DNA from: HLUCCA09 sp039189975
GTDB taxonomy: Bacteria; Pseudomonadota; Alphaproteobacteria; Rhodobacterales; Rhodobacteraceae
Length of the DNA stretch: 22,728 nt
Assembly: GCA_039189975.1 (NCBI GenBank)
Contig: JBCCYI010000052.1
Coordinates: forward strand, 1 to 22,728
Reading direction: 5' to 3'
Below, one piece after another: positions 1-7,177 of this stretch (its first letter is position 1; each line of letters opens with the position of its first letter). The notes under the pieces are model-generated. The model was given only the letters and a program-made list of their open reading frames with translations. It was not told the DNA's origin and ran no database searches. The position numbers were made by a program, and so were the translations under genes.

Positions 1-834
1 GAGCCGCTCCCCGCTGGCCAGTTCCCGGCCCTTCAGGAGGAGCTTCCGACGGAGGCCACGTCTGTGCCGCGTCTGTGCTCCTATTACTACGCCTTCAATC
101 ACCGCGACGATGCCGATCCGTGGCTTTCGGACGTGCGGGTGCGGACGGCGCTCTCCTACGCCATCGACCGCGATGTGATCGTGGACCAGGTGCTCAAGGG
201 CGGGCAGTGGGCCGCGTATAATCTCGCGCATCTCAAGACGAACGGTTTCGAGCTTCCGGAAATCCCCTACGCTGATATCAGCCAGTCGGATCGCGATGCC
301 AAGGCCAAGGAGCTTTGGGCGGCGGCCGTGGCCGATGGGATCGTTCCGGAGAGTGGCCTGGAGATCGACCTGATCTACAACACGTCTGAGAGCCACAAGG
401 CCATCGCAACAGTCGTCAGCCAAATGTGGCGCCAGAAGCTGGGCGTTCAGACCAATCTTTCGAACTTCGAGTGGAAGACGTACCTTGAGATCCGCCGCGA
501 CGGCCAGTTCGACGTCGCCCGCTCCGCGTGGTGTGCCGATTATAATGAAGCGTCCTCGTTCCTCGACCTGATGACGACGCCGCATGGCTCGAACGACGGC
601 AAGTTCTCGAACGAAACGGTAGACGCCCTGATGCGTGAGTCGAAGACCTCCGACAATCCCAACGCGCAGTACACCGACGTCGAGAAGGTGCTCTACGAAG
701 AGATGGCGGTGGCCCCGATCTACCATTACGCCAACACGTTCCTGCTTAACGACGACATCAAGGGCTGGCCTTACAACAATGCGGAGAACAACTGGTACTC
801 CAAGAACTTCTACCGCATTGCGTCGGAAGACTGA
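1..834 (+). CDS. oppA: Oligopeptide ABC transporter substrate-binding protein, C-terminal half (5' end outside window)
   Basis: The reading frame is open from base 1, so the start lies off the left edge; 277 residues remain of a family usually about 530 long. The product is the periplasmic peptide-binding lipoprotein or protein that delivers oligopeptides to the OppBC channel. Seen directly: an RVRTALSYAIDR segment, the typical 'VR.A..YAIDR' lobe-closing motif of SBP family 5, then YNTSESHKAIA, FEWKTYLEIRR and WCADYNEASSFLDLM. The last three match the C-terminal lobe of E. coli OppA closely enough to favour OppA over DppA or nickel-binding relatives. It heads an operon with oppBCDF. The 119-base gap to oppB carries two inverted repeats, listed separately, that could uncouple its message level from the rest. 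The substrate range cannot be read from the sequence. Confidence 0.9.
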   Translation, partial: EPLPAGQFPALQEELPTEATSVPRLCSYYYAFNHRDDADPWLSDVRVRTALSYAIDRDVIVDQVLKGGQWAAYNLAHLKTNGFELPEIPYADISQSDRDAKAKELWAAAVADGIVPESGLEIDLIYNTSESHKAIATVVSQMWRQKLGVQTNLSNFEWKTYLEIRRDGQFDVARSAWCADYNEASSFLDLMTTPHGSNDGKFSNETVDALMRESKTSDNPNAQYTDVEKVLYEEMAVAPIYHYANTFLLNDDIKGWPYNNAENNWYSKNFYRIASED

Positions 835-860
835 GCGACGCGCACCGGTCCGGCCGGGCA

Positions 861-882
861 CGAAATTTCGTACGAAATTTCG
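861..882. repeat. Perfect 22-bp palindrome between oppA and oppB
   Basis: The half-site CGAAATTTCGT is followed directly by its exact reverse complement, centred on GTAC. Each half contains a smaller 10-bp palindrome, CGAAATTTCG, so the element is nested and doubly symmetric. It starts 27 bases after the oppA stop. As RNA it could form a 9-bp stem with a GUAC loop, but no T-run follows, so a classical intrinsic terminator is unlikely. It could instead be a protein-binding operator or a dispersed intergenic palindrome. The symmetry is certain; the role is inferred. Confidence 0.7.
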
Positions 883-906
883 GTCTCGCTTCGGATCAGG
901 CGGAGC

Positions 907-934
907 GTGGGGCGTGACACCTGTCGCGCCCCAC
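907..934 (+). promoter_or_regulatory. Strong stem-loop upstream of oppB (mRNA stabiliser or attenuator candidate)
   Basis: GTGGGGCGTGACA pairs with TGTCGCGCCCCAC through 13 positions, 12 Watson-Crick and one G-U, around a two-base CC loop. It ends 19 bases before the oppB ATG. It lies where binding-protein operons often hold a 3' hairpin that protects the upstream message or limits read-through into the permease genes. There is no U-tract, so partial termination or 3'-end protection is more likely than full termination. Confidence 0.55.
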
Positions 935-953
935 CGAGCGAGAGGCGGAACCC

Positions 954-1877
954 ATGCTATCTTACATCGTCCGCAGGCTCTTCGTTGCGGTGCCGACGAT
1001 CCTGATCCTGATCGTCTTCTCGTTCTGTCTGATGTACGCCGCGCCCGGTGGCCCGTTCTCCACCGAACGCAACGTGCCGCCCGAAATCCTGGCCAACATG
1101 GAAGCCAAATACGGCCTTGATCAGCCGTTTGTTGTCCAGATCTGGCGGTATATCGTCGGCATCGTCACGGAGTTCGATTTCGGTCCGTCGTTTGTCTACA
1201 CTGACCAAACGGTCAACGATATCATCGCGCAGGGATTTCCTGTCACCCTCACCTACGGCTTCTGGTCCTTTGTCGTTGCGGTACTGGTGGGCGTATCGCT
1301 CGGCGCCACGGCAGCGGTCTACCACAACTCGTGGCTCGACTATCTGGCCGTGGGCATCTCTGTTGGCGCACAGGTATTGCCGAACTTCGTGATGGCGCCG
1401 ATCCTCGTGCTTGTCTTCACGCTCTGGCTCGGCTGGCTACCGGGCGGCGGCTGGCAGGGGGGGCAATGGCAGTTCATTGTGATGCCGGTCATCGCGCTGT
1501 CGACATCTTTCATGGCGTCAATTGCCCGGATCACGCGCTCCTCGATGCTTGAGGTGCTGAACTCCAACTTCATCCGCACCGCTCGGGCCAAGGGGCTGCC
1601 GATGCGTCGGGTCGTTCTGCGCCATGCACTCAAACCCGCCATGCTCCCGGTGATCTCCTACCTGGGCCCCGCCTTTGTTGGCATGATTACCGGCTCCGTG
1701 GTGATCGATCTGTACTTCTCCACCGGTGGCATCGGGCAGTTCTTCGTCAATTCCGCGCTCAATCGTGACTACTCTGTCATCATGGGCATCACCATTCTGA
1801 CCGGTGCGCTGACGGTGCTTTTCAACCTCGTGGTCGATATCCTCTACGCGTGGATCGACCCCAAAATCCGGTACTGA
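954..1877 (+). CDS. oppB: Oligopeptide ABC transporter permease OppB
   Basis: A 307-residue inner-membrane permease of the BPD_transp_1 family, the normal length for OppB/DppB. The N-terminal MLSYIVRRLFVAVPTILIL forms the first membrane helix typical of the family. The ABC-docking EAA loop is visible as RTARAKGLPMRRVVLRHALKPAMLPV at about residues 208-233. The FSTGGIG..FV..A..RDY segment near the C-terminus is characteristic of OppB. An SD-like GAGAGG lies 8 bases before the ATG. The gene follows oppA after two hairpins and is separated from oppC by a single base, implying translational coupling. Confidence 0.93.
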   Translation: MLSYIVRRLFVAVPTILILIVFSFCLMYAAPGGPFSTERNVPPEILANMEAKYGLDQPFVVQIWRYIVGIVTEFDFGPSFVYTDQTVNDIIAQGFPVTLTYGFWSFVVAVLVGVSLGATAAVYHNSWLDYLAVGISVGAQVLPNFVMAPILVLVFTLWLGWLPGGGWQGGQWQFIVMPVIALSTSFMASIARITRSSMLEVLNSNFIRTARAKGLPMRRVVLRHALKPAMLPVISYLGPAFVGMITGSVVIDLYFSTGGIGQFFVNSALNRDYSVIMGITILTGALTVLFNLVVDILYAWIDPKIRY

Positions 1878-1878
1878 C

Positions 1879-2802
1879 ATGGCGGTCCTCTTCGGGCGGG
1901 GCACGGTCGAGAAGCTGAGGCGCGAGGACGCCGTGCAAGGGCGGTCACTCTGGGCCGATGCCCGCGCGCGCTTTGTGCGCAACCAGGCCGCCATGGGGGG
2001 GCTGGTCGTGTTGGTGCTTGTCGGTGTCTTTGCCGTCTTCGGCCCGCTGATCGCGCCCTGGACGAACGAGGACATCGACTGGTCGGTTCTTGGGAATGTC
2101 AAGGAGATGGGGGCGCCCAACTTTGCCAACGGCCACTATTTCGGGACAGATGAGCTTGGACGAGACCTCTTTGCGCGCACGATCCAGGGCACGCAGATTT
2201 CGCTGATGGTCGGTCTGATCGGGGCGCTGATCTCGGTTGTGGTGGGCACGCTCTACGGGGCCATAGCGGGTTACTTCGGGGGGCGGATCGACGGCATCAT
2301 GATGCGCGTCGTCGATATCCTCATGGCGATCCCCTACATGTTTGTGCTGATCCTGCTGCTCGTTGTGTTCGGCCGCTCGATCCTGATGCTCTTCATCGGC
2401 ATCGGCCTCGTCAGCTGGCTCGACATGGCGCGGATCGCGCGCGGCCAGACGCTGTCGATCAAGAACAAGGAGTTCGTCGAGGCCGCCGTCGCCACGGGCG
2501 TCAAACCCATGACGATCATCCTGCGCCACATCGTGCCCAACCTTCTCGGTGTCGTCATCGTCTATGCGACGCTGCTGGTGCCTTCGATGATCATCTACGA
2601 GAGCTTTATCTCGTTCCTCGGTCTTGGCGTACAGGAGCCAAACACCTCCTGGGGCGCACTCATCAACGACGGTGCAAGCCAGATGCAATACGGCACGCTC
2701 TGGCAGTTAGGCTTCCCGCTCTTTTTCTTTGTTATCACACTCTTTGCCTTCTTCTTTGTCGGCGATGGGCTGCGTGATGCCCTCGATCCGAAGGATCGGT
2801 GA
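1879..2802 (+). CDS. oppC: Oligopeptide ABC transporter permease OppC
   Basis: A 307-residue second permease that pairs with OppB to form the peptide channel. Seen: an N-terminal cytoplasmic stretch, a first helix (GGLVVLVLVGVFAVFGPLIAP), the OppC signature HYFGTDELGRDLFAR at about residues 88-102, and the EAA coupling loop EAAVATGVKPMTIILRHIVPN. The C-terminus is the usual GDGLRDALDPK followed by DR and TGA. The final codons CCG AAG GAT CGG TGA lie inside the first unit of the 25-bp tandem array, so the stop codon TGA (2800-2802) overlaps an ATG at 2802. Confidence 0.93.
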   Translation: MAVLFGRGTVEKLRREDAVQGRSLWADARARFVRNQAAMGGLVVLVLVGVFAVFGPLIAPWTNEDIDWSVLGNVKEMGAPNFANGHYFGTDELGRDLFARTIQGTQISLMVGLIGALISVVVGTLYGAIAGYFGGRIDGIMMRVVDILMAIPYMFVLILLLVVFGRSILMLFIGIGLVSWLDMARIARGQTLSIKNKEFVEAAVATGVKPMTIILRHIVPNLLGVVIVYATLLVPSMIIYESFISFLGLGVQEPNTSWGALINDGASQMQYGTLWQLGFPLFFFVITLFAFFFVGDGLRDALDPKDR

Positions 2803-2944
2803 TGAAAATGGCCCGAAGGATCGGTGATGAAAATGGCCCGAAGGATCGGTGATGAAAATGGCCCGAAGGATCGGTGATGAAAATGCTCCGAAGGATCGGT
2901 AACGGGGTGCTCCGAAGGCGCGGTGACGTGAACTTTCCGAAGGA
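2788..2944 (+). repeat. Tandem 25-bp repeat array with embedded SD and TGATG, oppC-oppD gap
   Basis: Units begin at 2788, 2813, 2838, 2863, 2888, 2912 and 2937. The first three are identical, the fourth differs by two bases near its end, the fifth and sixth are degenerate (the fifth is 24 bp) and the seventh is a stub. The unit reads CCGAAGGATCGGTGATG then AAAATGGC. In the first four units, AAGGA stands six bases before an ATG that overlaps a TGA as TGATG. Because 25 is not a multiple of 3, each ATG opens a new frame. Starts at 2802, 2827 and 2852 each encode a 16-residue peptide (MKMARRIGDENGPKDR, or A for G at residue 12 in the third). The start at 2877 encodes 24 residues. CCGA-AGGA-TCGG is also a small hairpin in every good unit. 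The array begins within the last codons of oppC, suggesting it grew by slippage from the gene end. Confidence 0.9.
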
Positions 2945-2951
2945 CTACTAG
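2877..2951 (+). CDS. Possible 24-residue leader peptide immediately before oppD
   Basis: Reads MKMLRRIGNGVLRRRGDVNF then PKDY and TAG. It starts at the last TGATG of the repeat array, six bases after AAGGA, and ends three bases before the oppD ATG, in the same frame as oppD. A ribosome ending here would stop right at the oppD start. The peptide is basic and resembles no family I know. It may be only a by-product of repeat growth, or it may serve to couple translation of oppD. There is no evidence that it is made. Confidence 0.25.
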   Translation: MKMLRRIGNGVLRRRGDVNFPKDY

Positions 2952-2954
2952 CCG

Positions 2955-3935
2955 ATGGCGCTGCTTGAAATCGACGATCTCAACGTGATGTTCGAAACCG
3001 GCGACGGAACGGTCCATGCCGTGAATGGCGTCTCGCTGAACGTCGACTCCGGGCAATCCCTTGCCATCGTCGGCGAGAGCGGGTCGGGCAAAAGCCAGAC
3101 GGCCTTTGCGGTGCTGGGCCTCCTGGCACGGAATGGAGGGGCCGAAGGGTCGGTGCGGTTCGATGGGACGGAGCTGTTGGGTCTGACGGAGGCGGAGCTG
3201 AACAAGGTCCGGGCCAACCAGATCTCGATGATCTTTCAGGACCCGATGACCTCGCTCAACCCCTATATGCGCGTCTCTGACCAGATGACGGAGGTGCTGC
3301 GCCTGCACCGGGCGCTCTCGAGGCGCGATGCGGTTCTAGAGGCGGTGCGTCTGCTCGACGCGGTCAAAATTCCGGACGCAAAGAGCAGGGTTCATATGTA
3401 TCCGCATGAGTTTTCGGGCGGTATGCGCCAGCGCGTCATGATCGCGATGTCGCTTCTGTGCCGGCCGCGATTGCTGATCGCCGATGAGCCGACAACCGCG
3501 CTTGATGTCACCGTGCAGGCGCAAATCATGGCGCTCCTGCGCGAGGTGCAGGCGGAGTTTGGCACGGCTATCATTCTGATCACGCACGATCTTGGCATAG
3601 TGGCGGGCGCCTCGGAGGAGACAGTGGTGCTCTATGGCGGGCGGATCATGGAGAGCGGGCCGACCGACCAGATCTTTGCTGCGCCGTCACACCCCTACAC
3701 GCTTGGCCTGCTGGAAGCGGTGCCACGTCTCGACCGCGACGATCTGGAGCTGCGCGCCATCCCCGGGGATCCGCCCAACATGCTCAAGATCCCGCCGGGC
3801 TGCCCCTTCTCCCCTCGGTGCCGGATGGCCGCCGAGAGGTGCAGCATCGAGCGCCCGCCGCTCGAACGCCATGCGGAGGGGCGGCTCAGGGCCTGCCATC
3901 GCGCGGGCGGCGACGTCGCGCGGGAGGTGGCATGA
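2955..3935 (+). CDS. oppD: Oligopeptide ABC transporter ATP-binding protein OppD
   Basis: A 326-residue cytoplasmic ATPase that powers peptide uptake with OppF. Walker A is GESGSGKS at 40-47, the signature is FSGGMRQR with SGG at 154-156, and Walker B is LLIADEPTTALD with D177-E178. The switch histidine lies in LITHDLGIVAG. The C-terminal oligo_HPY region carries cysteines at 283, 289, 296 and 314, spaced CX5CX6CX17C. The start is the ATG after the repeat array, with an AAGGA ten bases upstream. The stop overlaps the oppF start as ATGA. Confidence 0.94.
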   Translation: MALLEIDDLNVMFETGDGTVHAVNGVSLNVDSGQSLAIVGESGSGKSQTAFAVLGLLARNGGAEGSVRFDGTELLGLTEAELNKVRANQISMIFQDPMTSLNPYMRVSDQMTEVLRLHRALSRRDAVLEAVRLLDAVKIPDAKSRVHMYPHEFSGGMRQRVMIAMSLLCRPRLLIADEPTTALDVTVQAQIMALLREVQAEFGTAIILITHDLGIVAGASEETVVLYGGRIMESGPTDQIFAAPSHPYTLGLLEAVPRLDRDDLELRAIPGDPPNMLKIPPGCPFSPRCRMAAERCSIERPPLERHAEGRLRACHRAGGDVAREVA

Positions 3936-4924
3936 CACTCCTGTCCGTCCGAAATCTCGACGTGACCTTCGATGTTCGTCCGCCGGGTGCGTGGCCCTGG
4001 ACGCCCTCGCGCAAACTTCAGGCGGTGCACGACGTTTCCTTCGACATCGCGGCGGGTGAGACACTTGGAATTGTTGGCGAAAGCGGCTCCGGCAAATCGA
4101 CACTGGCGCGCGCCGTCGTCGGCACGATCCGGGCCACCGGCGGCGAGGTCCTGTGGGAGGGCGAGGATCTGCGCGGCCTGTCGGAGACCGCTCGACAACG
4201 GCGGCGGCGCGACATCCAGATGGTGTTTCAGGACCCTCTCGCGGCGCTGAACCCCCGCATGACAGTGGGCGACATCATCGCAGAGCCGCTCATCACCCAT
4301 GTGCGTGGCCTCTCCAAGGCAGTGGTGCGCGATCGGGTCGAGGCGGGGATGGAGCGCGTTGGCCTTCTCGCCAATCAGCTCAACCGTTATCCGCACGAAT
4401 TTTCCGGCGGGCAATGCCAGCGCATCGGGATCGCGCGCGCGCTGATCCTGGAGCCGAAGCTGCTGATCTGCGACGAGCCTGTCTCTGCGCTCGACGTGTC
4501 GGTGCAGGCGCAAGTGGTGAACCTCCTGGCGCGGTTGCAGGACGAGATGGGCCTTTCGATGATCTTCATCGCCCACGATCTGAGCGTGGTGAAGCACGTC
4601 TCCGACCGGATCCTCGTGCTTTACCTAGGGCGCGAGATGGAGGAGGGGCCGGCGGACGGGCTCGTCCGCAATCCGGCCCATCCCTACACGCGCGCGCTGA
4701 TTTCGGCCGCGCCCATCCCGGACCCAAAGATCGAACGCAATCGCACCGGCCATATCCTCGAGGGGGAGCTTCCCTCGCCTATGGCGCCGCCGTCAGGTTG
4801 CGTGTTCCGCACGCGGTGCCCCGTTGTGCGCGCGTCCTGCGCGGAAGGCCTGCCAGGGGACATGGACGTGGCGCCAGGTCACACGGCGCGCTGTCCCTTT
4901 GGCGACACACGACCCGCCGCCTGA
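3932..4924 (+). CDS. oppF: Oligopeptide ABC transporter ATP-binding protein OppF
   Basis: A 330-residue second ATPase of the Opp system. The ATG at 3932 overlaps the oppD stop; longer upstream starts would run far into oppD and are rejected. Walker A is GESGSGKS at 49-56, the signature is FSGGQCQR with SGG at 158-160, and Walker B is LLICDEPVSALD with D181-E182. The insert PPGAWPWTPSRKLQAVHDVSF before Walker A is usual for OppF/DppF. C-terminal cysteines at 290, 296, 303 and 321 repeat exactly the CX5CX6CX17C spacing seen in OppD. It is the last gene of the operon and is convergent with the antiporter gene, 58 bases away. Confidence 0.93.
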   Translation: MTLLSVRNLDVTFDVRPPGAWPWTPSRKLQAVHDVSFDIAAGETLGIVGESGSGKSTLARAVVGTIRATGGEVLWEGEDLRGLSETARQRRRRDIQMVFQDPLAALNPRMTVGDIIAEPLITHVRGLSKAVVRDRVEAGMERVGLLANQLNRYPHEFSGGQCQRIGIARALILEPKLLICDEPVSALDVSVQAQVVNLLARLQDEMGLSMIFIAHDLSVVKHVSDRILVLYLGREMEEGPADGLVRNPAHPYTRALISAAPIPDPKIERNRTGHILEGELPSPMAPPSGCVFRTRCPVVRASCAEGLPGDMDVAPGHTARCPFGDTRPAA

Positions 4925-4982
4925 GGGCACCGTCGCGCGATCTCCGCTCAGTCAAATAGCGCAAGTTGCTTGGCCAGAGGTG

Positions 4983-6959
4983 TCAGAAGTTGACGTTGTC
5001 CCCTTGCGACGCGGCACGCCGGGAATTGTAGGCGATCTCGGCCTTAGCAGCGTTGCGATCTTCGCGGGCTGCGTCTTCGGCCTTTTCCGGGTCATCCAGC
5101 GCGCGCAAGAGGGCTGTCTCAAGTTCGGTGTTTAACTCCTTGGCTCGACGTACATATTCTTCATTTGCAGCAACAGTGACGCCAGGCCGCCACGTCTTGG
5201 CGAGCTCGCGCAATATGCGCCGGTCATGCTTAAAGAACGCTTTCTCCATAGTGGAGGCTTCGAACGGCGAAAAATCCATGTTCTCAAGCACGTATCGCGC
5301 TGCCCTCAAGCTGGAGTCGAAGGCTTCGCGGACAATGTCATCGGCTCCCGCGGCATAGAGCTCGTAGACATGGACCCGGTCATGGGCGCGGCAGACGATG
5401 TGCAGGTCCGGCCGCTCGGCGCGGGCATATTTGACGAGGCGCACCGCGGCAGTCTTGTCGTCCAGCGCGACGACGAGCACGCGCGCGTCCTTGAGACCAG
5501 CAGCATGCAACAGCTCAGGGCGGGTGGGATCGCCAAAGAAGCCCTTGAAGCCGAAGCGCCGCATGAGCTCGATCGTCGCGAGGTCATGGTCGAGTACGAT
5601 CGTGCGAATGCCGGACATCTGGACCATACGGTTCACGACCTGGCCGAACCGACCGATCCCGGCAATGATGACCGGTCCGGATTCGTCGATCTCGTCGGGA
5701 TCTGAATGGGCGTCACGCCCTCCGTCACTGCTGTCCATGCGCGCGGAGAGAAGCTCCCAGACGATGAAAGCGAGCGGTGTCAGCAGCATCGACAGCGCCA
5801 CGACCAGGAGCAGGATCGCCTGCAGATCGGGCGCAATGACGCTTTGCTGCTGCGCGAAGGACAGCAGGACGAAGCCGAACTCTCCCGCTTGGGCAAGTCC
5901 GAGCGTGAAGAGCCAGCGATCCCGCCCCTTGATCTGAAAAGCCACGGCGAGCGCGAAGAGGATCAGCCCCTTGATCAGCATCATGCCGAGTGTGACGCCC
6001 ACAACAGTGCTGAAGTGCTCCCAAAGAAAGCCGAAGTTGATCCCGGCACCGACGGTGATGAAAAAGAGGCCGAGGAGCAGGCCCTTGAACGGCTCCACGT
6101 TTGCCTCCAGCTCGTGCTTGAACTCTGATGAGGCCAGGACAACCCCAGCCAGAAACGCCCCAAGGGCGGGAGACAGGCCGACGAGCGTCATCAGAAAGGC
6201 GATGGCGATCACGATCAAAAGCGCGGTGGCCGTCTGGATCTCGCGCAGCTTTGCCATGTGCACAAAGCGAAACAATGGCCGCGTCAGATACATTCCGCCG
6301 ACCACGACCGCTCCGATTGCGGTGATCGTCACGAGCGTCACTTGCCAGCCGGGCAACCCGGCCACGAGCGACATCCCCCCGTCATCGACGCTGGCCGCGT
6401 GTGCGGCGCCCCAGCCGAAGAGGCTGGCCTGCGTGGCATCGGGTTCGGCGATGGCGAGCAGGGGCAGGACGGCCAGCATGGGGATAACGGCCACATCCTG
6501 TGTGAGCAGGACGGAGAAGCTCGATTTGCCCCCGGCGGTCTTTAGCAGGCCCTTTTCCGTCAACGTCTGCAAGACGATCGCGGTCGACGAGAGCGCGAGG
6601 ACAAGGCCCACGGCCAGCGCTGTCAGGAACGGGAGGCCGAGCACTATGCCTCCGGCCATCATGGCGAGGGTGGTCAGACCGACCTGGAGGCCACCGAGTC
6701 CGAGCAGGCTGGTGCGCATGGCCCAAAGCGTGCGGGGCTCCAGTTCGAGACCAATGATGAAGAGCATCATCACGACGCCGAATTCGGCATAGGTGCGCAG
6801 GCTTTCTGTCTCGCCCCCGACGAGGCCCAGCAGGGGACCGATGGCGACGCCCGCCAGCAGGTAGCCCAGCACCGACCCCATACGCAGGCGCGTTGCCAGG
6901 GGCACTGTGATCACAGCAGCCGCCAGATAGACCGTCGCGAGATATAGAAATCCGGACAT
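4983..6959 (-). CDS. Monovalent cation:proton antiporter-2 (KefB/KefC type) with TrkA-N domain
   Basis: The preferred start, ATG at 6959 (MSGFLYLATVYLAAAV), gives 658 residues. An in-frame ATG at 7034 would add 25 basic residues before the first helix, with no SD in front of it, so it is less likely. Residues about 5-385 form the CPA2 membrane domain with some 12 helices, including the QDVAVIP motif, the ALSSTAIVLQ segment and the GAFLAGVVLASSEFKHELE segment of KefB/C. A soluble Rossmann domain follows, with GPVIIAGIGRFGQVV (GxGxxG glycines at 434, 436 and 439) and an aspartate in IVLDHD, typical of NAD(H)-binding TrkA-N. The C-terminus from about residue 545 is a charged helical tail. Known role of the family: K+ efflux in exchange for H+ in electrophile or osmotic stress. 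No KefF/G partner is visible next to it, so glutathione gating is unproven. Confidence 0.88.
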   Translation of the reverse strand: MSGFLYLATVYLAAAVITVPLATRLRMGSVLGYLLAGVAIGPLLGLVGGETESLRTYAEFGVVMMLFIIGLELEPRTLWAMRTSLLGLGGLQVGLTTLAMMAGGIVLGLPFLTALAVGLVLALSSTAIVLQTLTEKGLLKTAGGKSSFSVLLTQDVAVIPMLAVLPLLAIAEPDATQASLFGWGAAHAASVDDGGMSLVAGLPGWQVTLVTITAIGAVVVGGMYLTRPLFRFVHMAKLREIQTATALLIVIAIAFLMTLVGLSPALGAFLAGVVLASSEFKHELEANVEPFKGLLLGLFFITVGAGINFGFLWEHFSTVVGVTLGMMLIKGLILFALAVAFQIKGRDRWLFTLGLAQAGEFGFVLLSFAQQQSVIAPDLQAILLLVVALSMLLTPLAFIVWELLSARMDSSDGGRDAHSDPDEIDESGPVIIAGIGRFGQVVNRMVQMSGIRTIVLDHDLATIELMRRFGFKGFFGDPTRPELLHAAGLKDARVLVVALDDKTAAVRLVKYARAERPDLHIVCRAHDRVHVYELYAAGADDIVREAFDSSLRAARYVLENMDFSPFEASTMEKAFFKHDRRILRELAKTWRPGVTVAANEEYVRRAKELNTELETALLRALDDPEKAEDAAREDRNAAKAEIAYNSRRAASQGDNVNF

Positions 6960-7177
6960 CGTCGGCGAGAGTCCCTTGACCTGTCCACGCGTCCCCGCCC
7001 GCCGTGCGGCTGAGCGTTTTGTCGGGGCAAGCATGCGCGATACCGAGCCCGAGGGCCAGTGGCAGAGTGCCCAGATGCGCTAGAAGGGCGCAGCATGCGC
7101 CGCGGGCGGGCGGGGCCGTGCCGCGGCGGAGGGACAAGCGGATGCTTCGCTGGCGCGTGAACGCCGATTTCGGGCCC

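Noticed and set aside
3818..3931. Upstream extension of oppF into oppD
   Set aside because: The ATGA overlap at 3932 gives a normal OppF start; the extension would be Arg-rich shadow of oppD.
4925..4982. Bidirectional terminator between oppF and the antiporter gene
   Set aside because: Only very short inverted repeats (CTGAG/CTCAG, CAAG/CTTG) and no T-run are present.
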